A stretch of 64,000 nucleotides of DNA. Origin: Artemisia argyi. Taxonomy: Eukaryota; Streptophyta; Magnoliopsida; Asterales; Asteraceae. The notes under the pieces were generated by a model, which was given only the letters and a program-made list of their open reading frames with translations, ran no database searches and had not been told where the DNA came from. The stretch is from contig CM060704.1 in assembly GCA_030686995.1 (NCBI GenBank), positions 111,606,542 to 111,670,541 of the forward strand, in the 5' to 3' direction. Of this stretch, positions 1-10,300 are shown one piece after another; the stretch's first letter is position 1; each line of letters begins with the position of its first letter. The translations under genes were made by a program, and so were the position numbers.

Positions 1-772
1 AAATGAGTGGTAGGTTCCATTTGGGTGGTAAAACCCTGCTAAAAACTGGAAACACGGGTCTAAAACGCGTAATACGTAAAACGTACGAATATTGCGTAAA
101 ATTGAGAGAAGTAAAATGTTACTTTTCTAATGTGATAAAAATGATTTAAAATGACTTATAATGTCTAGACTGGGCTCAGTCTAGTGTCGGTTGGTATTAA
201 ATGTCTTTTAGACATCAAACCGTAAGCCTAAAAATCACGAAATGACTTATAAAATCAAGGAATGATTTTTGGTCAATGGAGGAGGGAAAAATATGTTGAC
301 TTTTTTTCTAATAAGTTGAAAACTCAATTCTTCTTAGAAACGCGTTTTGTGGTCTAACGGTTAATCGCCCATACGGTTAAGCGTGCTCATGCGAGAGTAG
401 TACAGGCTTGGGTGACCTGCCGGGAAGTCTTTGGTCATGTTTTTCTCAGTCACGATTAATTCTCAAATAAATCATGAGTGTGTCAAACATTTTTCTGATG
501 TGGGGTCACCTGACGGGGTTGAATTTCGTTGTGCGTAGAATTTCTGATTGACGTTTTACCCTAAAACGTGTAATTCCGTGTAATTCCTTAATAACTTTCA
601 CGAAAATGAGCTTATGAATGTCAAACTTTTAATTTGCCATGGAAATGATTTATCACTTGAGCCCAAGAAATAAAAATCAAATTTCGGGAAAATTTTCGGG
701 AAAATGAATAGTAAAAGTGAATAGTGAAATTTTCCGGGAATAGTAATTATCCTGAAAATGTGAATTGTTACA
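1..772. mobile_element. LTR fragment, element entering from the left
   Basis: No coding capacity is seen. The stretch ends in TTGTTACA, a typical LTR terminus, and directly after it (773) the sequence matches the unbroken copy near 7022. The boundary is therefore placed by comparing the two copies: copy B reads through AATAGATGCG without interruption, while here that sequence is preceded by foreign DNA. Motifs such as repeated GTGAATAGTGAA and CCGGGAA are common in plant gypsy LTRs. The left end and its target duplication lie outside the window, so a solo LTR and a complete element cannot be told apart. Confidence 0.55.
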
Positions 773-922
773 AATAGATGCGTTGTTTGATCAATATAAA
801 AACAAAAGCATAATCTATTTATAGTTCACTAATTTTACACATACTTCAATTCCAATGTTAGAAGGTCCCATTTCAAAAATCTGGCACAGGGCCTTCAAAT
901 TTCACCAGAGGGCCCGGCCCTG
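773..922. mobile_element. right end of hAT-like element, copy A
   Basis: This matches 7022-7172, the right end of the hAT-like element in copy B, almost base for base. It ends in CCGGCCCTG followed by GTGAACAA, the same target site as in copy B. The left part is missing here because the LTR at 1-772 sits inside the element. Sharing the insertion shows that the element landed before the A/B duplication. Confidence 0.6.
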
Positions 923-1800
923 GTGAACAACCTCTCCAACCGGCTCACCGGCCATCTCCTCCGGCATGGCCACAACATGATTCACGTTCATTTCTTGATT
1001 TTAAAATTAGCGCAAATTAATTAGGATTAACCATGACGATAAACAATTATACGTACGCGTACCGTCACTCACCTCCATCATAGCAACAACATCAACAACT
1101 TCCAGCATTGCAACAACATTCACATCATTAGCAACCACCTGCTGCATGAGATGCAAAAATAATAGTCACATCGTCGTCACTAGAGATTAACCTAAACTAA
1201 TATGTACAAACGAAAGCTAACACTACGCAATAGAGTCCGAAAACTCGATTGCTACTTGATTCAATCAACACAAAACCTAACACTACGCAATTGAATCAAT
1301 ATAGAAAAACGGTGAACAACCTCTCCCGCCGGCTCACCGGGCATCTCCTCCGGCATGGCCACAACATCATTTACGTTCATTTCCTGATTTAAAAATTAAC
1401 GCAAATTAATTAGGATTAACCGTGACGATAAACAATTATAAGTACGCGTACCGTCACTCACCTCCAGCATAGCAACAACATCAACAACTTCCAGCATTGC
1501 AACAACATTCACATCATTAGCAACCACCTGCTGCATGAGATGCAAAAATAATAGAGTCACATCGTTGTCACTAGAGATTAACCTAAACTAACAAGTACGA
1601 ACGAAACCTAACACTATGCAATAGAATCCGCAAACTCGATTGCTGCTTGATTCAATCAACACAAAACCTAACACTATGCAATTGAATCAATATAGAAAAA
1701 CGATGAACAACCTCTCCCTCCGGCTCACCGGCCATCTCCTCCGGCATGGCCACAACATCATTTACAACATCATTCACGCAAAATCCGTGTTTGGGACAGA
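923..1800. repeat. tandem repeat of about 390 bp, 2.2 copies
   Basis: Units start near 922, 1311 and 1702 with the shared block GTGAACAACCTCTCC followed by a CGGCTCACCGG core and CTCCGGCATGGCCACAAC. Each carries a stretch rich in CAACAACATCAACAAC. Copy B (7173-7452) has only one unit, so the extra copies arose after or during the duplication. On the minus strand the unit has two short open stretches (valine- and methionine-rich) joined by a GTGAGT donor-like site, but I recognise no protein in them. Confidence 0.7.
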
Positions 1801-2184
1801 GTTAAAAGCACACAAAAGACTGGTTATCACATATGTCCTATCAGTCACCCCAATCCTTACTAGAGATAACAAACACTTGTCAACCACATCTTAATCACCA
1901 GATTACATGAGCTAATGAGAGTAGAAATGAGCTTAAACAAGGTTTATAACAATTAAGCATGACTGTCTAATAAAAAAAAGTTCCTAGTGTCGCCAATATT
2001 ATCAAGAACTCGAAATAGACTAAGTAACAACATAATTTATCAAATCAGGATATAAATTCATATATTATCAAATCAGTAATAAAAAACACAAAACATCTCA
2101 CCATTATGAATCAAAACGCATTCAAGTGTTTAGGAGTAAAGGGAGGGGAGTGTGGTGGTAGTGTGACACATATAGGCGCGAATA
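1800..2184. other. unassigned spacer in copy A
   Basis: This AT-rich stretch lies between the tandem repeat and the part shared with copy B. It has no counterpart in copy B, which jumps from the repeat straight to the block matching 2185. I see no gene in it. Confidence 0.4.
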
Positions 2185-2983
2185 ATTTTTTGTAACCAAC
2201 TCGAGCTGGCGTGGACCTATAGAAGGTCACATGACCATGGGGTTGTATAAATAAATAAACAAACTTTGTTAGCAATTTATTTATTTCGTTAAAAGTTTAG
2301 TTTTCTTTTGTATTTTATATATATAAATATTGTTTGATATCGTATTTTTATCAACCATTATAAACTATAAAATAATGTAAAAGTTAGATGCTTTTTTAAA
2401 TAACGTTTTTAAAATGAAATAAATAAATAAATTAATTAATTAAACGCTTTACACTTTTCTCCCAAAATATGCATGCTGATAATGCGTATGTACTTATATA
2501 ATATTGAAGCCATCTGCTTGTTATAATAAGTTTTATTTGAGGTTGTTTATTTGGTTTGTTTTAGCCACGAAGGAAACGTGTGAAGACACCTACACCTGGT
2601 CGTTACCTAGGCCTGAAAAACACTAGGGACACCGGTAACTTTTCTCCCTTTATATTTGCTAACTTAAACTCAAGATGACTTTTGAGTCTAAACACGTATT
2701 TTTAGTATGGGTGGGGTTCGCTTGACCCGTAACAATATTAGTATGATTTTTAAAGAGATGATTAGTGTGTCAAATACTAATCTTATTGTTTGAATAGTAG
2801 AATTTAGGAGGTTTTATGCATGTAAACACACTCTGGGCAAATTTTTGACCCATTATCTTTTACATTGTTTTTAACCTGCTACAAATAAAACATTACGTGT
2901 GACCCTTTTCTAAGCTAATGGGATGCATTTACCACTACATTTAATTCATATTGATTTATTTTCCTGGCTATCGTGGTTATAGA
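2185..2983 (+). repeat. duplicated segment, copy A (pairs with 7453-7546 plus 20001-20690)
   Basis: The block from TAATTTTTTGTAAC onward is nearly identical to 7453-7546 and, after removal of the copia insertion, to 20001-20690. It covers an intron, a 70 nt exon and a second intron of a splicing-factor pseudogene. Similarity stops at about 2983, where gypsy gag sequence begins. Copy B supplies the empty target site that confirms the ends of the copia element. Confidence 0.85.
2565..2983 (+). pseudogene. SR45a/Tra2-like splicing factor fragment, copy A
   Basis: After a TTTTAG acceptor, a 70 nt exon (2565-2634) reads PRRKRVKTPTPGRYLGLKN and ends at a GTAACT donor. The TPTPGxYxG segment follows the RRM in Tra2 and plant SR45a proteins, which bind exonic enhancers in nuclear pre-mRNA. 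The next exon should start at about 2968 with GYRGY, but its acceptor reads TG instead of AG. It is cut off at about 2983 by gypsy sequence. No RRM exon is present in the window. Identification is from the linker motif plus the RS-type tail preserved in copy B; it cannot make protein. Confidence 0.65.
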
Positions 2984-3555
2984 GGTATCTTCGACTCTAC
3001 TCGTTTGGATCTAATTGAGGGTTTGAGCTTCATGAAGCAATGTTCGTAAATTATCTCGCAGGAGCTTCCACAGTCCATATAGACTTTATCAACCTCCATG
3101 TTCGAGACTCTGACTTTAATGATCATCGGATCCTTCGAAGGGGGTTTTCCTGCCTCGATTGGGAACGTTATTTCTCCTGCTTCGAGTATTTCCCTTTCAG
3201 ATACCCTCCTTTTCATACTTGAAGAACCCCATCGAACCATGAGGATGGGGGCTTCTTGGGGAGTCGTGTCTTTTCCCAGCTGTGTATCGGTGGTCTTTTC
3301 CTTTCCCCTCTTTATTCCCTTCACGAGGTGTGTCAGTTGCCCGGCTTTCACCGCCTCTTCTATTTGTTTTTTCAGCTCTCGGCAGCTATTTGTTTCGTGA
3401 CCATAATCTTCATGAAAGTGGCAATACTTTGTTGTATATCTATTTTTGCCCTTACTGGTCATGCAGGGGGGGGGGGGGGGGGTTGTCTCGAAGGCTTTCA
3501 CAGCTGTTTTCGTCACCAATATTTCACTGGGAGATTTTGTGAGGCCTCCTAACAA
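2977..3555 (-). pseudogene. gypsy gag C-terminus and protease start
   Basis: The 192-residue reading has a zinc-binding motif CHFHEDYGHETNSC near residue 46, a lysine-rich linker, and near its end MDCGSSCEIIYEHC. The last matches the active-site region of a retroviral-type aspartic protease, with DCG in place of the usual DTG or DSG. It stops just after the KIPL segment where foreign sequence begins. A run of 17 or so G (about 3466-3482) encodes a proline stretch on this strand and is a likely site of length change. It follows the gag core after two adjacent stops (TGA TAG) near 3620-3627. Confidence 0.75.
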
Positions 3556-3624
3556 ACCGTGGTTCGGGTCTTTGTTATAAGGAGTGAACCTGTTATGATT
3601 CTTGTTCTTGTTCTTCGATCCCTA

Positions 3625-4329
3625 TCATGAGGAGTGTTTCGCTATTTTGTTGCTTTCCACCGGAGCCCCATTGGTGGATATTTCTTTGGCTTCTATCCAA
3701 GTGTACGTCTTTTCCATAAGACCCTTGTAAGTCGTAGGAAGGTCTGTGGATAGGAATTCCACCAGGTGACGGTTTCGTAGGCCATGCACGAAACCAGAGA
3801 TACGTTGCTCTTCATGTAAGCCCAGAATTTGCAGGGTCTCGTCTGTATATCTTGTGACGAAACTCCCCGTTCTTTCGTTCTCCTCCTGCTTAATGTTATG
3901 CACTGTAAGGTGAGTCCTTGTGAATTTCTTTTGTTGACTAAAGTGTGACCTGAATTTGGCCTTAAGATCATCGAGGTTTACGATGCTGCTTGGTTTCTTC
4001 CCATTCCACCAGATACGGGCAGAATCTCGGAGGGTATAGGTAAACATATGGCAGGCTACTGGCATGACCCACTTTTGCATCATGATCGCTCCTTCGAACA
4101 AGTGTATAAAGTTGTCTAGGTCCCCCTTTCCATCATAGGTGCCTATGTGCGAAGGCATCTTCAAACCATCAGGTAAAGGATAGTCTTCGATCCACCTTAC
4201 AAAAGGCGTTGAAGGGCCTGTAGGCTCTGGATATAGGCAATTGTAGGGTGGAATGTTTTGTGGGGACGGTGTTATAGGGATTGTGAGGAGAAAGTGCCCC
4301 TGAAGGGGTTTAGTTAAGATAAAGAGCAT
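3625..4329 (-). pseudogene. gypsy gag core (Retrotrans_gag)
   Basis: The 234-residue reading carries the plant gypsy capsid pattern: YDGKGDLDNFIHLFEGA, TLRDSARIWWNG and later FVTRYTDETLQILG. In a live element this domain builds the virus-like particle in the cytoplasm. The start is not natural, since the upstream gag region continues in another frame after about 150 bases with stops. The end is a premature stop after KHSS. Confidence 0.8.
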
Positions 4330-4480
4330 AAGGGGTATTCATGTTAATAGGATAGTTGTTAAACATGGTGTACGGAGGGTATATCACGGGCTGTCTGTAG
4401 GGTGCAGTAACTTGTGGGAAATGGTTATTACTAGGTTGACTGTTTATGGGAGGATAAAGGTTTTGAGGATAACTTTGAGT

Positions 4481-5290
4481 CTAGAACTGAGGGTACATAC
4501 CGTTGTGAGGGAGGCTTCCCCCCATATTGAATTGAGGTTGATTGCCTTTTACACCGGATGCGTGAGAAGGTTGTAGAGGCATCCCTGTCTCAGTTCTCCC
4601 CAAATGAGCAGCTAGCAAAGGAGGTAGGTTTACCCCTGAGTTATCCCTTCGTTGGCTCCTTCCACTGGAACCCTCACCTGTAACTCCTTCCCTCCTCGTG
4701 GGAGCCCTCTCAGGGACTCCCTCAAAGCTGACAGATCTTCCTCCTGTCCTTCGGCCGATAGGGGATCCAATGCGTAGGGCAGAAGGAGTAGCCCCTGGCA
4801 CCGAAGGCCTTGACTCCATATCTATTTCTTCATCGTACTCGTCACTAGAGTACTCCAATTCCCTTCACATATCTGTGTTACGAATTTGCCTCCTACGGGC
4901 CCTTAGCAAAGATTCCAACGCTTCGTAATTAGCCTCAACGAAAGCAGGGCTGATGGCTGGTTCCGGATTGGCCAATGTTGAGGCGGGATGATTGGGTGTT
5001 GTTTTAAGGTGAGATCGTGTTGTGAATGTGGACACCGTAATTGGTGGGAGACTGTTAGGGTCAGTTGCTGGCAATGGGGTCAAAGTCGAAAAACCCAGTG
5101 GGGGTGTAACTTCTCTTTCCTGATTTTCATGCCGAAAAAGTAGTGAGTATGTTTGACTGGTTATTTGCTTGAGAATAATGAGACCAATTGTAGCGGGTCC
5201 CACGGATGGCACCACTGATTGTACAATAAATTGCACGACCAGGCCTTCGATGCTGATCAAAGGATATAGGGGATGTTGTGGTTGAGCCAA
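4481..5290 (-). pseudogene. gypsy gag N-terminal region, two pieces
   Basis: Two pieces in one frame (5290-4865 and 4858-4481) are separated by a single TGA at about 4859-4861. The first is rich in proline and serine and ends RARRRQIRNTDM. The second begins with an acidic EYSSDEYDEEIDMES stretch followed by basic RRTGGRS blocks. Such low-complexity text often precedes the capsid domain in Tat-type elements. No enzymatic motif is seen. Assignment rests on position directly upstream of the capsid core on the same strand. Confidence 0.6.
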
Positions 5291-5880
5291 GCTTGTGTCT
5301 AACCTGAAATAAGAAATACGAAGACACTACGTTAAGTGATTGCGCAGGGGTTGGGCCCTGCGAACCACCTCCGGTGTGTGAATAAGTATTTGATATGAGA
5401 AGTTAAATGAAAATGTTGTAAAGTATAGTAGTGGAGATTGCATACCAGATTTATGACTCGTCCAAGACTATTTATAGGTGATGAAATAACCTTGGAGAGT
5501 GTTCACACGTTTCTTGGAGATCATGGGGGCGTCCCATGATTTATGGTAACCGCTAGGGTTTAGTGCCCCACTCCTCCTGGTTTAGCGGGGGAGCTAAGGA
5601 GGAAAAGGAGACGTGGGTAAGACTTGGTCTCACCAATGTTTGGACTTGGCATTGTTCCGTCCTTACAACTTATTGAAGGATACCCCGAAGGGCTTAATCC
5701 TTTGACTTGCGAATTTCCACTTGGTAACTAGATCACTGGTGACTAGTTTTACGCCATTGAAAGTTTTAGGAGGCTAGCCAGAGCCTTCGATATGTAGGTT
5801 GCGATAAGGCTCGAAGAGGGGGTCCTTCAAGCTAGCCGGAGGGTACATCACTACATCATCAACATATATATCAAATCAAC

Positions 5881-6145
5881 GGTGCAGGAGCTGCCATGTC
5901 AACCTGAAAGAAACGACAGTTATTAAATGTACAAAACATAGCGGTGAATTTAGTGTAGAACGACGAAGTAAAAGGCAAAAACAACGTATAGGAGCAACGA
6001 CGGTCACGTCAGCAACGATGAACACGTCAGCAACTAGTGCCACGTCATCAACATCCTGATTTTAAAATTAAAAATAAGATAAAATAAATTAATCAAAATA
6101 TAACAAGAAAATAACACAAAATATAATACTGTAATTAGTTAAACA
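5881..6145. other. unassigned spacer
   Basis: It contains short CGTCAGCAAC and CACGTCA repeats near 6005-6050. No gene or element end was recognised. Confidence 0.3.
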
Positions 6146-6153
6146 CTGAACAA

Positions 6154-7172
6154 TAGGGCCGGATTTAAGCATGTGGAGGGTGATCAACCGCACAGAGCCT
6201 CCCTTTTTAAGGGCTTTCGATTTTTGAAACTTTCTTATAGGTATAAACTCATTTTTGAAGGATAATAGATGATATAAAAATAAGAATGTAACTTCGGTGT
6301 GACAAGAATCAATATTTTAAAGTTTTTCAAGGAAAAAAGAGTTTCATGTTTGTACTTTAATAGTGTAAATTGAGTACATGAATTTTGTGAGAAAAACAAA
6401 CCCAAAGACGTAAGAAAATGTGTTGTGCTTATAAGTTGTGTTGTTTTCTCTAACCATATTTGTTATGAAAGTTCCACTTTAGTCCCTTTATCTTTGATAT
6501 TTACTACATACGTCCCACATTAAATGTCCATTATGATTTTTTTAAGTATTTTCTTTTCAACTTTGACCTTAAATATATTTGTTTATGTTATATAATACTT
6601 AATAAAAATTACACAAGTGAAAATACATGTAAAAACTTAATCCATTCATATATCTTGCATCAAGTATTATATAACACGAACAAAAACATTTAAAGTCAAA
6701 GTTAAAGAAAAAAGACTTAAAAAAGTCATAGCGGAAATTTAATATGGGATGGAGGGAGTATGATTTTAAACTCTATCCCTATGTGAAGTATAGATTTTTT
6801 GTCTTAAAGTTTAAACAAAACACATATATCATGAAAAACTATATTTTTAGATAAGAATATTGTTTTGGTGAAAGTAAACATTGTAGAATGTTTTAGAAAA
6901 GCAAACACTAACAGCCGATATATTTTTTAAGAAAGTTCTACATGACATCCTCTTATCTTATAAAAAGTATATAGAATTTCATGGATCATCATAAAATATT
7001 TTAAAAACTAAACTTGAAGAAGAATAGATGCGTTGTTTGATCAATATAAAAACAAAAGCATAATCTATTTATAGTTCACTAATTTTACACATACTTCAAT
7101 TCCAATGTTAAAAGGTCCCATTTCAAAAATCTGGCACAGGGCCTTCAAATTTCACCAGAGGGTCCGGCCCTG
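6154..7172. mobile_element. non-autonomous hAT-like element
   Basis: The ends are inverted: left TAGGGCCGGA, right (as reverse complement) CAGGGCCGGA. The flanking 8 bp are CTGAACAA (6146-6153) and GTGAACAA (7173-7180), matching at 7 of 8 positions, as expected for a hAT target duplication. The 1019 bp inside has no transposase. It contains a nested Stowaway-like MITE. The same right end and target occur in copy A at 922/923. Confidence 0.65.
6502..6760. mobile_element. Stowaway-like foldback MITE
   Basis: The right end reads GGATGGAGGGAGTA, the familiar Stowaway terminus, and the left end TACTACATACGTCCC is a degraded version of its complement. The arms are inverted along most of their length (for example TAATACTTAATAA-type and AAGTATTATATAAC blocks near the centre). 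The length of 259 bp and lack of coding fit a Tc1/mariner-driven MITE with TA ends. Confidence 0.75.
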
Positions 7173-7546
7173 GTGAACAACCTCTCCAACCGGCTCACTG
7201 ACCATCTCCTCCGGCATGGCCACAAAATGTTTCACGTTCATTTCTTGATTTTAAAATTAGCGCAAATTAATTAGGATTAACCATGACGATAAACAATTAT
7301 ACGTACGCGTACCGTCACTCACCTCTATCATAGCAACAACATCAACAACTTCCAACATTGCAACAACATTCACATCATTAACAACCACCTGTTGCATGGG
7401 ATGCAAAAATAATAGAGTCACATCGTCGTCACTAGAGATTAACCTAAACTAATTTTTTGTAACAAACTCGAGCTGACGTGGACCTATAGAAGCTCACATG
7501 ACCATGGGGTTGTATAAATAAATAAACAAAATTTGTTAGCAATTTC
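7173..7546. repeat. duplicated segment, copy B left part
   Basis: 7173-7452 matches 923-1201, and 7453-7546 matches 2185-2280. Sequence present in copy A between these blocks is absent here. The copia element begins directly after 7546, and the duplicated segment resumes at 20001. Confidence 0.8.
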
Positions 7547-7897
7547 TGTTAGGAATACAAATATTCCTGTAAAAGTCTCGGTCACCTAATGATTGTAATA
7601 GCATTAAGTTAGCTCGTAGTCAGTTTATTTATTAGTTAAATAGTATTAGTTTAAGTAACACCGTGGAAGAAGGACGGGTCTTCACCCACTGTATGCCTGA
7701 TCCACAGCCCGGGTGTGGGCGTTTATGTTGTAAGTATAAATACCCCTCTCCACATGTGGAGAGGGTTGGACCTTCACTTAATCTCAATCTAACATTTCAT
7801 TTTCTCTTAAGGTTCCTCTCTCCCTCTCCTTCTTGTTTCTCCAACGCCACACGTATCACTAGAGGAATCATGTTTCCAACATAGTTAGTATTCTACA
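7547..7897 (+). repeat. copia 5' LTR
   Basis: It begins TGTTAGGAATACA and ends ATTCTACA. It contains a TATAAATA box at about 7734-7741 and the palindrome CTCTCCACATGTGGAGAG just after it, probably near the start of transcription. A pyrimidine-rich block (TTCCTCTCTCCCTCTCC) lies near the end. It differs from the 3' LTR by four transitions in 351 positions. Confidence 0.97.
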
Positions 7898-7899
7898 AT

Positions 7900-7913
7900 T
7901 GGTATCAAGAGCC
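7900..7913 (+). other. copia primer-binding site
   Basis: TGGTATCAAGAGCC lies two bases after the LTR. It resembles the complement of the initiator-methionine tRNA 3' end (TGGTATCAGAGC) with one extra A. This is where minus-strand synthesis starts in copia elements. Confidence 0.9.
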
Positions 7914-8277
7914 AAGGTTTCATCTTAGGGCCTCGTAGAATCGAATTTGATGGTGTTTTGTGTGGTTTTGTGAGTTTGGTGTAACTTTCTTGTAAAAACT
8001 CTTTGTTTGATCTTTCTAGTGTTGTTAAACATGTTAGTGATGTACTTTTATGTTCATTGGTGTTTGTAGAACATTGTGGTTTAGTTAGTGTTACCATATC
8101 CTTAATCTATTTGAAGTTTGGAGTTGATTTTGGGCGGATTTCTTTTTTGCGGTTAAGTCCACTGTTCCATTGCTTTGTTGCGTTTAGTTTCTAATATCTG
8201 TGGTTAGTTTGACTGTGATTACTATTTTGGGAATACAAACAAAACGCAAGGAAAGTGACAGTTTTGGACCATTGTCG

Positions 8278-8515
8278 CTGCGATTAGCCTCTGCGGTTAA
8301 GTTGTTTGCGGTTAGTCAATTGTGTTTAACTGTCTGCGGTTATGTGGTCTACGATTAGGTACTTGCGAGTAGCCTTACTTGCGGTTCAACTGGTCTGCGG
8401 TTTACTCAGGTTGCGATTGGATTATTCTGCGGTTGGGATTTTTCTGCGGCTTGGTACTCTCTGCGGTCAAGTTGCGGTTAAACTCTCCTGCGACTAGTGC
8501 ACTTCATTGCGAGTA
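8278..8515 (+). repeat. array of about 15 TGCGGTTA-like motifs in the copia leader
   Basis: Copies of YTGCGRTTA, exact or with one or two changes, occur near 8278, 8291, 8306, 8334, 8349, 8363, 8379, 8395, 8411, 8427, 8444, 8461, 8472, 8489 and 8507. Spacing is mostly 11-17 bases. The array lies between the primer-binding site and the gag ATG, where packaging or translation signals are expected. The function is unknown. Confidence 0.7.
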
Positions 8516-8551
8516 TCTCCTACTCTGTGGTTTGCTAGTTTCTATTTTGTG

Positions 8552-10300
8552 ATGTCGACATCTTCTGATGACATTCAAGCTGCTGGGTCCGACACCCGAC
8601 CTCCGATGTTGGACAGAACTGACTATGAATCATGGGCACAAAGGATTCGTCTTTATTGTCTGGGTAAGGAAAATGGGGTCAACATCTTGAAATCCATCGA
8701 TGAGGGACCCTTTCAAATGGGTACTAGTAGAGACACGGTTGCAGCAACTGATCAACAACCGGCTGTAATTCGTCCTGATAGAACTCGCACTTACAATGAG
8801 CTGTCTGATGAAGAAAAGAAACGCTATGATGCCGACATCAGAGCATCGAATATTGTCATTCAAGGGCTTCCCAAAGATGTCTACAAACTTATCAACTACA
8901 ACACTGAAGCCAAGGCGGTCTGGGATAATGTGAAAATGCTTATTGCAGGGTCTGAGTTAACTAAAGAAGATCGAGAGTCTCAGCTATATGATGAATTTGA
9001 GCATTTCAAAATGAACCCAGGTGAAAGCATCACTGACTATTACGTCAGATTTCACAAGCTGGTCAATGATATGAGAGCCATCAAGATGACAATGCCCAAT
9101 ATACAGCTTAATTCCAAATTCGTGAATAACATGGCACCAGAATGGGATAGGTTTGTCATAGCTGTTAAGCTCAACAAAAGTCTCAGGCATACCAATCATG
9201 AACAACTCTATGCATATCTCCAACAACATGAGAAACATGCTGCTTATGATCGGCTAATGCGAGAAAAGCTCAATCCGTCAACAACAAATGAATCTCTTGC
9301 TTTTTTCTCTAATGTTCAACAACTTAACCAAACTTCAAATGATCAATCTCAACCATCACAACCATCCTCCAGGTCTCCCCCAACCAATAGTCAATCATCA
9401 ACTCCCTTACCATCTGCTTTGAATACACAACTTGATTCTGGGTATTCTCACACTGACATGATGATTGATAATCTCTCCAACCAAGTTTCTCTATTGGTCC
9501 AACAGTTCAGGGCTGCACTTCCATCTACTAACAACCAACTTAGGATCTCGTCTAATCCTCGTAATCAGGCAGTCATTGAGGATGGTAGAGTGGTGGTGCA
9601 GAATGTGCAGGGAAGACAGAATTTCAATCAAAGAAATGCTGGTAGAGATAATGGGAAGTACAGAGTTGGCAACGCTCTTCAAGCACAAGCTAAGCAACCT
9701 AAATGTTATAACTGCGGAGGGTTGGGCCATATAGCTAGGAATTGCACTCTCCCAAAACGTCCTCAAAACTCTGAGTACTTCAAGGACAAGATGTTGCTGA
9801 TGCAGGCGCAAGAGAATGGGACGGTGTTGAATGAAGAAGCTCTGCTCTTTCTGGCTGGTAATGATGGGAACACCTTTGATGCTGATGTGGATGATCAGCC
9901 TGTTCAGGATATGGCTCTTAATGACCCGAATATCTTTCAAGTTGAAGAGTGTGATGCATTTGACTCAGACGTCGATGACAAACCTACTGCTCAAACCATT
10001 TTTATGGCAAATCTGTCTGCAGCTGCATCCTCTTCACAGCATCCTGATTCATCAATCACATCTGCTATCTCTGAGGTACCAACATCTCTTAATCATGATC
10101 TGAATAATTCTACTACTTCACAGGGGGCGTGTGACTCGGTACATCTCAAGAATATTGTCAACACAAACACCACTGATATGGGAAATACCAATAATATCCC
10201 ATATGAAATGTATGTGAATGACAATGGACTGCCAGATGTACCAAGTGACATGCCGTCTATTGACTCTAGTGAACATGAGGCACACAATATACAACCCTGA
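8552..10300 (+). CDS. copia gag
   Basis: The start ATG at 8552 opens MSTSSDDIQ; in-frame sequence upstream has no better start. The capsid part (residues about 20-250) holds LDRTDYESWAQRIRLYC, NIVIQGLPKDVYKLI, LTKEDRESQLYDEFEHF and ESITDYYVRFHKLVNDM, the pattern common in Asteraceae copia elements. A zinc knuckle CYNCGGLGHIARNC lies at 9704-9745 and would bind RNA. The tail is acidic with repeated DADVDDQP/DSDVDDKP. It ends in TGA at 10298-10300, while similar reading continues in another frame from about 10290. In a live element the product would package the RNA in cytoplasmic particles. Confidence 0.9.
   Translation: MSTSSDDIQAAGSDTRPPMLDRTDYESWAQRIRLYCLGKENGVNILKSIDEGPFQMGTSRDTVAATDQQPAVIRPDRTRTYNELSDEEKKRYDADIRASNIVIQGLPKDVYKLINYNTEAKAVWDNVKMLIAGSELTKEDRESQLYDEFEHFKMNPGESITDYYVRFHKLVNDMRAIKMTMPNIQLNSKFVNNMAPEWDRFVIAVKLNKSLRHTNHEQLYAYLQQHEKHAAYDRLMREKLNPSTTNESLAFFSNVQQLNQTSNDQSQPSQPSSRSPPTNSQSSTPLPSALNTQLDSGYSHTDMMIDNLSNQVSLLVQQFRAALPSTNNQLRISSNPRNQAVIEDGRVVVQNVQGRQNFNQRNAGRDNGKYRVGNALQAQAKQPKCYNCGGLGHIARNCTLPKRPQNSEYFKDKMLLMQAQENGTVLNEEALLFLAGNDGNTFDADVDDQPVQDMALNDPNIFQVEECDAFDSDVDDKPTAQTIFMANLSAAASSSQHPDSSITSAISEVPTSLNHDLNNSTTSQGACDSVHLKNIVNTNTTDMGNTNNIPYEMYVNDNGLPDVPSDMPSIDSSEHEAHNIQP

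Larger units (their letters stand above)
2981..5880 (-). mobile_element. Ty3/gypsy gag-protease fragment
   Basis: Reading leftward on the minus strand, the order is leader, gag N-terminus, gag core, a CHFH-type zinc motif, then the first part of the aspartic protease. It breaks off at the protease where the splicing-factor copy resumes. The arrangement fits Tat/Athila-type gypsy elements. Integrase and reverse transcriptase are absent, and no LTR pair or target duplication could be found. 5330-5880 has no gene and probably holds the untranslated leader and perhaps LTR sequence; its right limit is uncertain. Confidence 0.7.

Noticed and set aside
350..425. tRNA-like text (GGTCTAACGGTTAA and following)
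   Set aside because: The arms do not close into a cloverleaf and no T-loop consensus follows at the right distance; it lies inside an LTR.
7663..7884. 73-codon frame in the copia LTR, repeated at 19761-19982
   Set aside because: It recurs only because both LTRs contain it; it spans the promoter region and has no domain.
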